NCBI GenBank assembly: GCA_963931925.1
Contig: OZ007572.1
Location: forward strand, 19,735,543-19,799,542
DNA from: Onchidella celtica
Lineage: Eukaryota; Mollusca; Gastropoda; Systellommatophora; Onchidiidae
Direction: 5' to 3'
DNA: 64,000 nucleotides
Below are positions 24,801 through 37,300 of the stretch, piece by piece. Both the position numbers and the translations under genes were made by a program. The notes below the pieces were generated by a model. The model was not told where the DNA came from and did not search any database. It was given only the letters and a program-made list of their open reading frames with translations. How positions within the stretch are numbered: position 1 is the first letter of the stretch; the number at the start of each line of letters is the position of its first letter.

Positions 24801-27800
24801 AAACACAAACAGCCAGAAAGATTGCTTTACAGAAAGAAAAGACAGTCACTGGAAACCCAAAGAAACCATCATCCTCAAAGGAAAAGAAAAAAAGTATACA
24901 TGTGCTTGACAAAAGAGGTGAGGACATTCCACCAAGCACAATCTCTGGAAATGAAATAATATCAATACCATCAGCTGATCTACCTGGACACCCGATCATC
25001 TTGTCTCCAGAAGACAAGGAATTGGTCCTTCCAGAGTCCCACGGAATGAATAGGTCTGCCGACTCATGTGATGTGGAAGTCAGTGATGTTATCAGTAAAT
25101 TTGATGTAAAGAAAGATGAAAGTGACACTAAAGTAACAAACAGTGAACGAAATATTGTTGATGTAAACAATGAGAATAGCCAGGTTGCAGGCAGGGACAC
25201 ACCATCAAGTGACACTGAAAATTTGAGCCAGGTGATTGAATTTTTGAAAACTAATGCCTTTAATGAAATGAAGACTTGTGAACCAAACAGTAATAAGGAT
25301 ATTGATCATGATGTTATGCAGAAGGAAATGGATGTCAGCGCAGAGGAATCACAGAAATACAGCCAAGCAGTCAGCCGTGTGAATGAAGAGGAAGATACTG
25401 ACAGTGATAATGCTTTATCAAAACTATTCAAGCAATACCTTCCCACGGCTGAGAAAGTTAAGATAAACATAAACAATAACAACAGTAAAGATAGTATCAG
25501 TGAGGCAAATGATAAAAGTAATGATGAAATCATCAAAGCAGTAGATGATCCAGAACATATGGACAAAGATTTAAATCAGAATGCCAAGGGAAATGTTAAA
25601 TGGAAGACGCAGTTTAATGATGGGAGTGGTCCAGGTGTGCAGCCAACAACTAGGACACCGAAGAACCTGCGCTACCTAGAGAAAATGGCAGATCCCGGAT
25701 TGCGAGACATTGCTTGTCAGCTAGCTTTCAAAGCCACAGCACTGAGTAAGAATCAGCTTTGTTTTTATATAGTAACTGTTTGTCAGACGGATTATGTCAG
25801 TTTTTAGCACAATTTTTAGTGATTCCTTTAAATATGCCATTTTGCGGATGAGGAATCTGTTCCTGCTCTGTTGCGTGTCAGAAATATAAGAATTACATGA
25901 AAATATTGTATGTAAACATTTTAGTTGATTCTCTTTCTTCCAAGAAAATGCCCAATTTATCAACTATGTTGTTTAAGGAAATCCATTCTGCAACACTAAT
26001 ACACAGATAAGTCCTTTAACCCAGTAGCTTTTGAGTATCTTGCATGGGCAGAATTCAAGGTCTCTAAATCTTATCTTCATCTCTGGTATTTAAAAAAAAA
26101 ATTTTTTAACCATAATGTGAATTTTACGTGACACAGTTGTTGTTGTTACTGAAAAGATCTTAAACTTTTTAGGAGATGTTGAACTAAGAGATCTCATAGA
26201 TGACATGATCTTTCATACTGACGCTGCCTTGGGCCGAGAGGATGCGAGATTCCAGTCAGCACAAATGTTCTTTGCAGAGGAAAACAGCAAGTTGAAAAAG
26301 TATGGTTTTCATTTTAATCTTCTGCCAGTTTTTCAAAATCCACCTAAAAGTATAATGAGAATAATATAAATGTATCTCCAAGATCTACACCAGCTTTTTT
26401 AATGTATTCATCTGATTCAGGAGGCATTACAGCAACAAAGTTAAAAGTAAGTTGATTTAAAATAAGATTGTATAAAGGCTTCCTTACTATAAAGGAAGAT
26501 TAGATAGTACCTACCTCATTTGTGTATGATTTTCCTTTAATTATGCATATGTGAGATGAACAGATACCAAATCTGTGCTGCACTGAAACATGTCACAATA
26601 TGTTGACCAGTTTCCTGCAAAGTTTCTCATCTGTGAGCCGGTTGATTACCTGACCAGGTTTTTTCAAAATTTTTCCCAACAACTTCCATGTTCCACATTG
26701 GTCTGTTATATTTTACTTTGTTATCTATAGTTATTCATTTCACAACAAATACCATTCGTTGTGGAGAAAATTCTTCAGCTCCTCAGCCCCTTACTCTGTG
26801 ATGCCGAGATTTCAGTTTGATTAATATGTGAAGCTATTTCGTCAAAATTTTATGAAAAGGCCTTTCTACTGCAAGATGGATGCTTAAATTATATGTATGA
26901 TAATTTTGAAACGAGCCACATCTACAGTATTAAATATGTCAAGGATGTTCAAATGTGCCATCTTGATTCCACAGGAGACTGCAAATTGTAAATCGACAGC
27001 TGGAAGCCAAGGAAAGACAAGAAAGGATGGGAGGTGGTGCTTTAGGCATTTCCAACAATGACGGTATTTTCATCTACTAGTTCATTATGTTTATATTGCT
27101 GGTACAGCTTGACTTTGCCCTTTCTTTTTTTCCTTCTTTCTTTCTTTCTTTCTTTCGGTCTTTCTTTCTTGCTCTTTGTTTGTTTCTTTCCTTCAATTAA
27201 GACGCTCGGGACGGATCCATCACCTTTTGGTGGCTCGGTCAGTTACCTGCTGGGACAGATCCGCCACCCCTTGGCAGTCCGACTTCTTATTTTTTTGCTG
27301 CTCTCACTAACCCGCCAGGAGCTGGCGGATTCTTGTTATACAGAACTAGAGCCATTTATATTGCTTCCCTGGAAGTTTCAGTGAGATTGGGTGACAACTT
27401 TTTAAGTTACAGCTGATGAAGTCACTGTCATCGACCAAAACAGTTGATCAATTTAAACAAATACCAGACCAGTGCAGAATGATGGCATCCAGTAAGTGAC
27501 GTCCACGACCAAATGTTTGAACTTTTTTATGAAAACAATGATTTCAGTGATGTTAGTGATGATCAGGACCAGAGTTTCTGTCTGGGTCTGGTGAAAGTGA
27601 TTCAGATCATGAATTTGCCCCAACTGGTAGAAGTAGAGGTAAAGGAAAGGGCCAATCTGGAAGTGCGTTAAAGGGGAAGGGGAAAGCATGTGTGGCTAGA
27701 TCTACACCTGTCGATCAGACTGCCCCTACTTCTGGACCTAGTACATTTGGTGAATCTGAAGAGGCCCACAAGGAGCTACCACCAGTGCAAAGTCTGCAGA

Positions 27801-30800
27801 GTAGCCCTATGCATCGAACCATGTTTCGAACTTTTCCATACCCGGCTCAACTACATTGCTGATGTGCCCCCACAGTGACTCTGTTTTATGTGTTAATGGT
27901 TTGTATCTGTTTCCATAACATTCAGACACCATTTACTAACTGAAACAACACAAAAAAGCTGCAAAAAGTGTCTTTTGTTGTTTTTTTACGCAATTTTATT
28001 TCAGGTCAACCTTGTTTCTGAAAATTTCCAGTGAAGTCAAAATTTGAGTCATTTTCAATAAATCACACACAAAAAAAGTTATTGACCTAGAGTATTTCTC
28101 TCTGTTTTATAACATTGTGCATTGTCTTAACTCTCACCCTGCGTGCTACCCGTAAAGCCCGTTGTCCGGTCAGTGACCTTACGGAGAATCTTATCTGGGG
28201 TCACTGACCCTTGCCGCAATACAATGACCATACACGCTGTCCACGTGGTTCGGTTTTTATTGATCAGTATGAAAACATTCGCTGCTATGCCTTATCACAC
28301 TTGATAATGAATTAACCAGTAAAACCTTAGTCTGTCAGTCTCTGACCAATGATCTGACTTATGATTCCAAATTGACAGCTGTAGCATTCATGAGAACGAA
28401 GCCTGATAACTAGCCAGGCCCTCCCAAGCCCTCTACAAATGGTTTCATCCTGATTAACACATACTAATAAACCAGCGTGGGCATTTGGGGCAAAGATTAT
28501 TTCAGAGCTTGTTTCTGATTGGTTCTTAGATACAGACAACTCCAGATGGTGGTCAGCTTGTGAGAAAATGAGATAATATTGCAAATTTATTGAGCAACAG
28601 TTCGCATGTCGATGTTACATCTTTTGAAAGTGTGGGGAGAGCCTTTGAAAGCTTAGTCTTTGTGATTCCGACCAGTGGTTCACTGGTTAAGATGTCCATG
28701 TCACAATGACTTTGATTTAGAAGAGATACAGTGAACAATAAGACGGTGGTTACGTCTCAAAAAAGTCAGTGACCCGATGTGTGAAAATATGGCTTGCGCA
28801 TGGCCCGGTCATCTTGACCTTGCCGACTTTTACCACCCGTACGGCGTGAGCGCTTGGGAACCATGGGCGTTATTTGACGCCCTGCGCAGGGTGAGGTTTA
28901 AGTTTTCTGTAGTAAAAGATCATGGCAATTGGGTGATTCTGAGATGGTTGGTGATTTTTAAAAAAAAACAACTGAAAACGCCAGCCTCTGGCATATGTAA
29001 AATCTCCAAAGGCCCAGTCTCCAGTGGGTTAAATTTTCAATAATACAGACAGATGAAATTATGTAACACAGTTGTATAGATTATATTCATGTTTAATTCA
29101 ATCACAATCATCATGATGAATTATATTGTAATAACAGCTTTTGTTCATCCAAAGAGAGGTAATTTCAGTAATTTTTTCCAGAGCCCTAGGCTCTTTCAGG
29201 ATTAGGTTTGCCTGTAGATGTATACATATGATATGGGTGTTATAGTTTATTATAAATTTTGTCAACATTCTTGGTAATACAATTTAAAATAAAATGGAGA
29301 ATGGAACTGTCTGAAAGTTGGCTTGGTGCTGCCTCAAGTAAATCATACCAAGTGTATCTGAGAGATGGAATGTGAAACAAATCTGTCTGTGTATTTAATA
29401 TGTTTTAATTCTTGATAAGGCACAAAATGCATTGTTTGAAATTACCAAGAAATATCACAGGGACTCACTGGAGAGGTTTGCATTCTTTTAAGACACTCTT
29501 AGGGCATAAATAGGAAATTACTATACAGGCAGAAAAAGTCTGTGTTTTTTGTTACGTTTCCTTTTAATAACAAGAGAAATTCAAATTCAGCTGCTTGTCA
29601 CCCTTCTTACAGTGCTGCAGCTTGAAAGGAAGATTATGTACCTGAGGCAAGAGAAAGATAAACTGGACACTCAAGTGACTACTCTTTTAGAGGAGAAAGC
29701 AAAGTGGCTAATTACCCAACAAGACTTGATCAAGACTATAAGTCTGAAGGTAATGTAACAAGTGTTATAAACTGAATTATAACAGTGTTATTGATGGTTC
29801 AGCTAGAGTTTCATATTTTAGGATCGTTGATCCAGTATATCATTGGAGAATATTGGGTGCTTTCAGCTGTTGACTTAAATTTTTCATTGTTAAAAACAAA
29901 GATGCAAACTGTAATTTAATTCTTAGTGGAGACTTTCTTTGCTCTAATATGCTCACAGGAATGTTCTGCAAACTCCATTGAATGTAGGCGCAAAGTTGCC
30001 ATTATCAAGCTGATGTGCCATAAAACCCTAACTCAAACCAAACCTACTGAATGTCTTGCACTGCAATCAGTAATAGTATTTTTTTCCCACTGTTCAACAT
30101 TGTTGATGCTCATGGTTTTTCTTTGTATACTATGGGAACTCAAAACACATTTTCTTGCAGGACCATGAGCTTCTCAAATTAGAGGAAAAAAATCATGAAG
30201 AAAAGAAGACATTACTGCAATCGTTAGATCAAGCCACCAAAAACTCACAGGGTGTCCACTACAAGCTGTCAGTGGCTGACAGGGAAATTTCCAATTTGGA
30301 ACAGCGCTTGAAATGTAAAGATCTGGACATTGGGGATCTGAGAGAAAAACTGAAAGAGGTTGAGGCCAGCTTAAGACTTTGTGAAGCGCATTCTTTGAAG
30401 AAGGATCAGGAGATGATGCGATTGCAAGATCTGGTGGAGTAAGAACGATTGATGTTTTTATGCGTGTTTAGAATTTTGTTGGCAGCAAGAATTAGTGAAA
30501 TAAGAACATTTGATGTTTTGATGGATGTTTAGAATTTTATTGGCCTCGAAGTGTAGTAATGAAAAAATATTTGATATTTTTATGCATGCTTAGAATTTTG
30601 TTGGCTGCAAGAATTAGTGTCGAAAGAATATTTGATGTTCTTATGCATGTTCAGGATTTTATTAGCCACAAGAATGACTGAAGTAAGAACATTTGAATGA
30701 CTTCCAGATATTTATAATTAACTGGGTGGATGTAGCATCATGTCTATATTTGTGGATTGTATATTCAGCATATTTAGGAGTGACTGTCATTTTTACTTTC

Positions 30801-33800
30801 CTTGCTGACCTCCTTTTATTAAGAGATGAATTTTGTTGTTTGTTAACAGTACTCTGAAGATAGGGGTGGATCATGTTCTCCAGGCATATGAGTCAGGCAC
30901 AAGTCAACAACCGACAACAACAGAACAAAAGCAGGGTATTGACAACCTGCGAAAAATGGTGCACCCTGAGCAATACAGGTAAATCGATTATGGTTTATAA
31001 TTTTATTTTATCTTTAGTTGTCATTCTATTGGATTAAGGAAGGTGACAATAATAATTACAAACCTTCCTGTCTTTCAGGATGCAAGTTTTATTTACTAAG
31101 CTTGTAAATATAAGTTTATGTCTTTGAACTTCGCTCTTTTGCTCTATTGTTTGTAATTTACCAATCTGCATTTGAGCTTAATCAGCCATCTTTCACTGTG
31201 TATCTCACTTTAATGGAGCTAGAGGATGAATGTGTAAATAGCTAAAACTGTGCCACTATGCAATAAAAAATTATGAAACTTTGTGGACTGCTTCAATGTT
31301 TGACGATGAGTTTTGTGGACACCCTCATTTTTGGACAAAAATCAGTCCTTAATATCATTTGTTTACGTTTTTTTTTTTGGGCCCCAAAAACAAAGACACA
31401 TTGTTGTCGAAAATCAAAAAGCATGATCAGAAATTGTGTACTGCATCTCTTTTTTACACATTGGTGGTCAAAAATCAATGTTGTCACGTCTGTGTATTTC
31501 TGCATGAGATTGTGGCTTAGCAGTAAGTTCTATTAGTCATTGCATTGAATCAGAATACTGTTGTTACTGTGGCCTAGATCTAGATATACAGTTGGGCCTC
31601 CTACCAAGAATTTGCAAGATTTGTCTTGCCTGGGTTGGCCAGAACTGGTAATCAATATCCATTCAGAGAGCATGTGACAATTCTGTATATTGGATTTAGC
31701 ATTTGTTTCATGATGTGTTTATTGTTACAGGTTGTCCAGAAGTGCAGTGTCAGATCCTGGACACACTCAGAGACATGAAGCAAAAGCCTTTAAGATTAGA
31801 GAACCGCATGATGATAATTATATGATACGAACCATGCCACATCATGGTAATGCAGGAAGAGACAGACAACGAGAACCACAATTAAAATACCCTGAAACAG
31901 TAAGATCTTCTCTATCACATAGAACCCGGCCCAAAGAAGCTGACAAATATGGTAATAAACATGAGCAAAGCCAGCACATGCAACACATGCCTAGAGGAAA
32001 GGCTGGAAGAAGTAAGAAAAGCAAAAAATTTTACAATAAATTTGAATAAATAATCAACATATAAACTTTATGAGAAAATGTTTAAATGGATATTACTTTC
32101 TGCATCATCCTTTCATTGTGGCCAAAGTTTAAATGGTAAATCAGTTCCTTTATGTAGACCAATTCACAATAAATTCCCATAATTTAGAGCTGTTTTTATA
32201 GAAAAGGTAACAACTTTCATTTTTGCAAGACAGGAATGAATATGATATCAAGAGAAGGAAACTGAACAAGGAATGTGAATCTTGCACTAAACATCAATCT
32301 GACTTTGAATTTCTGTCATAGTTTGAAATAATTAAACAGAAACAACAAAATATAGAATATAAGTGATCCTGAAGGTTGAGATCGAACTCATTTTCCTCAT
32401 CAGAAGTTTCTGAGAGAGCAATTTCAAATGAATTTGACCCACCATTTTGGCCTCATACTATGAATTCGTAAGAATTAAAGACCTTGTTGGCATTTATCTT
32501 CTCAAATTTAACTGATCTGATGTTTACTTATTTTCCAGATGGGCCTAAAAATGCCCTGACCCCAGCAGCCTTAGAGGAACACAACAAGCGTTTATCCCCC
32601 ATTGACCGCACTTTATGGCGAAGTCTTGATGATGGTCCAGTGGCCCCACCTATCCGAGGAGAAGAACCATATTATTCAGACTCTGAAATACAAGTTAATG
32701 GCCGTGGTGGTCAGCGAAGGAGTTCACAGAAATATTCACATGGTGCTGTTGAGAAATCAAAACCACACACTAGTGACAGAGGAAAGACATTGAAGGGAGC
32801 TGGTGTAAAGAGTAGTCAACAGAAAGATCTGAGATTTGTCTCTCATGATTTGGAACCTCAGCAACGTGGGGAAAGATCTGAAGTGGTAAAGAGTGACAGA
32901 AGGAGACGGAAAAGTGAAAGTGATAAATATGGTGATAAAGTAGGTGAAGACAGAAATGCAATCAACTTGAGGGCAGTGGAAACTGATGATGATGAATTGG
33001 AAAGTGTATCTATAACATCATGGACTGAATTAAATATTGCTGATACCACTGAAGAGAAGTCCAGATATAGTGCCAGCAGTGGTTCTAGACAGTTGCCAAG
33101 AAGTTCTCATTTGGAAAAATCTCACAGAACAAGTAAGAAAAATGCAGATAATAAAGTCAGTGAGCACAGAGAGAGTCAGAGCACAAAATACTCAACTTTG
33201 AGATCAGATACACTACCAGAATCATATAGTACAAGTGACAGGCTTAAAGAGAGCAAGGCATCTCAAAGTACATATTATTCTACATTACGGTCTAAGTCAT
33301 TATCTGATGAACCTCTTCTCTTTGAAACTCATCAGCAGTCATACATGAGAAATTCAGAACCAGAGGCCAGCCATTCAAGCACATCATCTCCACATCCTAT
33401 CAGACTGAGACTAAGTCAAAGCAGAGATCAGTATCATTCTGATGGCCTACAACAACAATTTCCACAGGAGACACTGCTAGAGGATTACAGTGGAACAGAT
33501 TATATCAGTGAGTCAAAATCTGAACCCTCTCCAGGTTATTCTGGACATAGACATGATGATGCTCCATTTTCTTCTAGTGGTCATGAACACTTTCAAAGAG
33601 GGTCATCAATAAAAGATTCTACAGAGCCCTCAGACCAAGAAATACATTTTGCCACACTTAGAATTGACCAGCCATCAGAATCAGACTATGATCCAAACAA
33701 AATGTCAGAAAGGCAACGCCAGTACCATACATCCCCCTATTCAAGGTTGCATTCACATCATTTAGATGCTCCAGGAACAAGTTCAGAATTTGATGAATTT

Positions 33801-34319
33801 CCCCATCAGTATGATCATCAGTCTCATAAAGCCATACATTGCATTAGCCTTGATGGTCAAGAACCGGACTGGTCTGAAGAGAAAGAAAAGTATAGATTGT
33901 CCAGGTCATTACCATCTCCACAGCCTTATGTATACAGTAGGCAAGAAGAGGGGCTGCAAAGAGAGGATTTCATGAGAGAAAGTGCTAGAAATCCGTCCTA
34001 CTCGACACATTCAAACTTTTTCTCTGGAAGATCAACACTTCCTACCCAGAGCTCTCCAGTTCACACATCTGACATTTCTGTGTCGAGGCGAGCCACGAGG
34101 GGAAGTGACAATGCAGACCTAACTCAGCGAGAATTTTTCCAGGGCACTGAACTGTCTGCATCTTTGAGCTCCATTTCTACATCTGATGCTGAGTCACAGA
34201 ACAACAATCAATTAAACAGCCTCAGTGAAGATCCCTTTTGTAGTGGCATAGCAACATTAGATGCGAAAATAGCAATGCTACAGAAAAAAATTGATAGGAC
34301 AAAAGCAATGTTCTCTTGA
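15862..34319 (+). CDS. CCDC14: CCDC14 orthologue, centriolar satellite coiled-coil protein (complete)
   Basis: Twelve coding exons: 15862-15897, 16334-16386, 16756-16874, 17540-17695, 23694-25745, 26173-26299, 26975-27063, 29613-29749, 30161-30438, 30850-30978, 31731-32011, 32539-34319. They sum to 5238 nt (1745 codons plus stop) with every phase closing. The first codons give MGRKQDQASSAK in an ACCATGG context. Exon 5 (684 codons) is Ser/Gln-rich and disordered. About residues 830-1060 are coiled coil; ENSKLKKRLQIVNRQLEAKE matches human ENAQLRRQLRILNQQLREQQ. The C-terminus, GIATLDAKIAMLQKKI, matches human GLAALDANIARLQKSL. Human CCDC14 (about 953 aa) sits at centriolar satellites with KIAA0753 and PCM1 and restrains centriole duplication; the same role here is inferred. 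The extra length lies in exons 5 and 12. Intron 3 has a GC donor. Intron 4 (6 kb) holds nested LINEs. Exon 1 is the least certain exon. Confidence 0.9.
18063..23261 (-). mobile_element. CR1/L2-like LINE, 5'-truncated, split by a second LINE
   Basis: On the minus strand a 490-codon open frame (19680-18208) encodes a reverse transcriptase with the block order of the CR1/L2 group: NYRPVSNLPFLSKILEKV, HSTETALLRI, LDLSAAFDTIDHEILL, GVPQGSVLGPILF and the catalytic YADDTQLY. The linker upstream of the RT (22578-23230) encodes SRDIKGIDINAFK and lies on the far side of the inserted LINE. The endonuclease is missing, so the copy is 5'-truncated. The 3' end carries a GGGCGC tail ending in (ATT)n at about 18063-18080. 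The 8-bp target duplication ATAACTAA lies at 18055-18062 and 23262-23269. It sits inside a core II element. Confidence 0.88.
19648..22565 (+). mobile_element. APE-type LINE, 5'-truncated, inserted in the CR1/L2-like LINE
   Basis: It is flanked by the 12-bp target duplication TATTATTTTTGT (19636-19647 and 22566-22577) and ends in a (TA)n tail. The open frame to the stop at 22498 encodes the second half of an apurinic-type endonuclease (LILGDFNARVG, SADCDTDHALV), a reverse transcriptase (RGISLLSITGKAFARVIL, FVDLTKAFDTV, GVKQGCVLAPTLF, LLFADDAAIVAHD) and a C-terminal CNHCHRTLGSN zinc-knuckle-like motif. It is open throughout. The copy starts inside the endonuclease and so lacks the N-terminus and any ORF1. 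It is the same family group as the LINE at 38723-43014. The clade is uncertain: clearly not the RTE block pattern, possibly the I/Jockey side. Confidence 0.9.
23286..23478. repeat. Core II element, two tandem copies
   Basis: GATCATAGTGAGTAGTGTTC occurs at about 23281 and 23413. Each is followed by CTACAGTTTACCCTGTAACA and CCACGGTCCCCTA. The second copy is preceded by GTTAGGAGAACGTAGTCTAA (23380). The first copy's left half is at 18034, cut off by the LINE insertion. See also 52322 and 58903. Confidence 0.7.
26385..26458 (+). pseudogene. Decayed extra copy of CCDC14 exon 3 and its donor, in intron 6
   Basis: Aligned with 16797-16886, it reads CCAAGATCTACACCAG versus CCAAGATCTAAACCAG, then AATGTATTCATCTGATTCAG versus AATGTATTCGTCTGCTTCAG. 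Similarity runs through the 5' splice site into AAGTTGATTT. In the same frame it would read AFLMYSSDSGGITATK, against GFSMYSSASEGTKATK in exon 3. Here the donor is a canonical GTAAGT, whereas the true exon 3 donor is GC. Similarity upstream of CTCCAAG is lost, so the start of the exon and its acceptor are not duplicated. The extra copy is out of order relative to the protein and is probably unused. Confidence 0.7.
27128..27175. repeat. TTTC microsatellite
   Basis: A polypyrimidine run of CTTT units in CCDC14 intron 7. Confidence 0.85.
28131..28897. mobile_element. TTAA-flanked inverted-repeat element (piggyBac-type, non-autonomous), copy 1
   Basis: TTAA flanks both ends (28127-28130 and 28898-28901). 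The 13-bp ends are CTCTCACCCTGCG and, read inwards from the right, ACCTCACCCTGCG. A TTAA target and short termini fit piggyBac-type elements. Internal features include repeated GTCAGTGACC motifs and GATTGGTTC. A diverged copy with a large insertion lies at 44343-47246. There is no transposase ORF. It lies in CCDC14 intron 7. Confidence 0.75.
30439..30682 (+). repeat. 61-bp tandem repeat starting on the CCDC14 exon 9 splice donor
   Basis: Four diverged units of about 61 bp start at 30439, 30500, about 30560 and 30621. Each reads roughly GTAAGAACATTTGATG then TTTAGAATTTTGTTGGC. Unit 1 begins with the live donor GTAAGAAC, and the start of a fifth unit at 30683 restores GTAAGAAC exactly. Confidence 0.8.
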
Positions 34320-37300
34320 TTTTGAGAAATAAGGACCACCATATTCACAAAAAATGAAAACCTTGTGATGAAGTGAAAAATCACTTGTTGTGCTAAACAA
34401 GTTATTTGTTACAAAAGGGAGCCTGAACAATCACTCATGTAATTTTTATGGCAATGTAAATGTAGTGATAGCAGCTGTCCTCATTCTTCTCAAAGTGAAA
34501 ATTAAGTAAATGATCATACGGCGTGAAGTGACTCTCAGTCTTATCTTGGCTGACATTCTTTTTTTTTTTAATGTCAAACCAGAGTCCGATAAAATATTCT
34601 GTAAAATATTTTTGGTTGTAACCTGATTAGTCATCGTGCTCCAGAGTTACTTTTCAAGCAATCTTTACAATTCTCGTATTTTTTCATTGGAATGTAATCT
34701 TAAATGCTGCGAAAGGCATGATGTTTTATAAACAAAAATTACAGTAATGAAAATGCACACAGGCATGATGCAGTACCATTATAATGATAAAAATACTTAG
34801 CATTTATATAGCACACCATCCCATGTTATGATTAAGAGCATTGAATAAGCTCCTGTGTCTTCTTTGGATGTTCAATTTTTTGAAAAGTCAGTACCGATAA
34901 TCTGTATTATGAACAAAATCTTTAACAAGACCTACCACCATTATCACGAACACAGAACAGTTGAGATGTAGACTTTATTAGGTGGGTTTCAGACCCTACA
35001 AGGGGAAATGTAGGCTTATTTCAAATATAACAAATCAGAAATTATGATCGATACAGGCAGTAGCTAATATTAAACATCATTTGACAGTGTAATCTGCTTA
35101 TTTTGTAAACTTCATTTCATACAGCATCTCAAGTAACATATGTGTCTAGTCTTTGAAGTAAAACATCAAACTATATGTGTGTGCTGATGTGAATTGAGGT
35201 GTGTCACTGTTTGTTTATTTTTCGTAAATATGCAAGTAAATGTCCATATTATGTTCCTGAAAAGTAAAACTTATGCAAACACTTCCAAATCAAAACAATT
35301 TAACTACTAAAGAAAATACATGTAAGTGGATGCAGAACAAAAATCTTTGTGGAAAATGAATTTGATAGTACATGTGGATGTCTCCTTTATGACAGAAACT
35401 CCTTTTCATTTTGTTTGACTGCATTTTTAACAAATAAAATTATTTAAATTTGGTAAGATAAATTTACTTGCACTAGTGCCAAATGATTTTATTGATACTT
35501 CCATTAGTTATAAGCTAACATGGGGGAAAAAAAGAAGGAGAAAAGAAAATTTGTGTATTGTACGCCCTGTGTTACTGTTAGAAACAAACAGGGAAGTAGT
35601 ATTACAATAAATTTAAGAAAGGAACAAAATGAACAAACAAAAAAAAAAACACAAAAAAAATGCAAGCTTTTTGTCATAAAAGGACCTTCTTCAGATGAAA
35701 AATTTAAACCGTATTTGAAGAAAATTTGTTATAATTTACAAAGAAGCAGAGACTTATCTGTTTAGAGTCCTCGGCACCTTTTAGTGGCTTATTGCAATGT
35801 TTCTTCTTTGTGTGTTCTAACGTCAGGTTTTACAACAAAGAACTTTTTCCTTTTTTTACCTTTATTTTATTTTTATTTTTTTTTCCCATTTTAACTTTGT
35901 TCCAAGCTGTGCTGAGACCCTATAGATTTTCAGTGGTTTTCTGAAATACTGGTTAGAACCTGCCAGTTATATTAAACTATTGTAAATGTACACATGTACT
36001 AATTTATTACATTTTTTTGTTGTTGTTTATTTGTAAATAGTTTATAGATAACATTATTTGCAGTATGCTTAGTATCATATTTCAGATAAATACATAAATC
36101 ATGTGCTACAAGCTTTGGCTGTCTGCTTTTAAGTTTGTTTCTAGACCTACCAGTGTTTTATTTATCTTCTTTTTCTAATTGTGTGTTTTTGTTCATGGTG
36201 TTTCAGGAAGAATGCTTGTCATTAACAGATTTATCCATTTGATTTCATGTGAGTTGAGAGGTTGTATGAATGCAGGTGTGCACCTGTCTGGCATCACTGA
36301 TGGAAGTCCTTAAATATGATATTCAGTGATGGAATTAAAAGGCAAGTACTATGGGATGTGGGCAGAGACAGAGGCATGTTGCCACTACACCACAATAATG
36401 GTGTATGTCAGACATATGTCAAAAGGCGACTGATGGTTCATTGCATTCCTGGGCAGGAGGGCTATCAGATAGTATTATATAGGTAAAGAAATGAGCCAAT
36501 AAGAAAATGTAATATCACTAATAATCCAATAGAATCATAATGGGGCATTAGTCATCAAATGACAGGAAAAGAAAGTTTTTTTCTCAAGATCTCAAAAGTA
36601 TCAAAAATGATTTTTGCCATTAGTGTTGAGCAGCGGCGATGTGGAGCAATCTCCTAACTCATGCTGTTGAGTAAACTTGGTATTTGAACATGCAAAAGTC
36701 CAGCATGAAAATGTCATGTAAATGTCAGCAACAAACACCTAATTTGTGTCTTCAGAAAGATGGGAATTTAATGTAGCTATCTGCTCTGTAATCTTGAAAC
36801 CATTACCCATTTAAGAACAAGTTCACAAAATTCATGCTTGGGTAATTGATGAAAAGACCTGAAAGCTTAGTAAACAAAATATTTACATAATTACAGACAT
36901 GTATTAAAGTAAATCTGTGGTCATTTGAAATTTATTGTCATGTCTGTATCCTGAGATATGGAAAGGTTGCTAGCCGGGTTAGAAAAAAAAGGAAAAAAAT
37001 TCCTAAGAGCTTTATTTACACAGTATGGGCCTACATTATGTGCACGAGAGACTGGGAATGACATTTTTGTGTTAACAAGTGACCTGTTGCAATGGCTGTG
37101 CTATTGCTCATACTGTGAAAGATTTGTCGGTATTTGAAAGTGATATGGGTCCAATTTCTAGTCGTGCGCCATACTGCAACTCTTACATTTTTTTTTCTTG
37201 TTTTGTGAATCTATTTCAGTTCTTAGGGGGAACGTGTGGACAGTATTACCCCAGTTAGAGGATAATAATAGGACTTTCGAACTGCACTTGTATTGGATTT

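Noticed and set aside
27412-27445. Hammerhead ribozyme (CTGATGAAGTC...)
   Set aside because: The CTGATGA core is present but the CGAAAC partner and stems do not form. A chance match.
35520-35765. 81-codon lysine-rich frame after CCDC14
   Set aside because: Low-complexity A-rich translation with no homology; within the probable 3' UTR or intergenic sequence.
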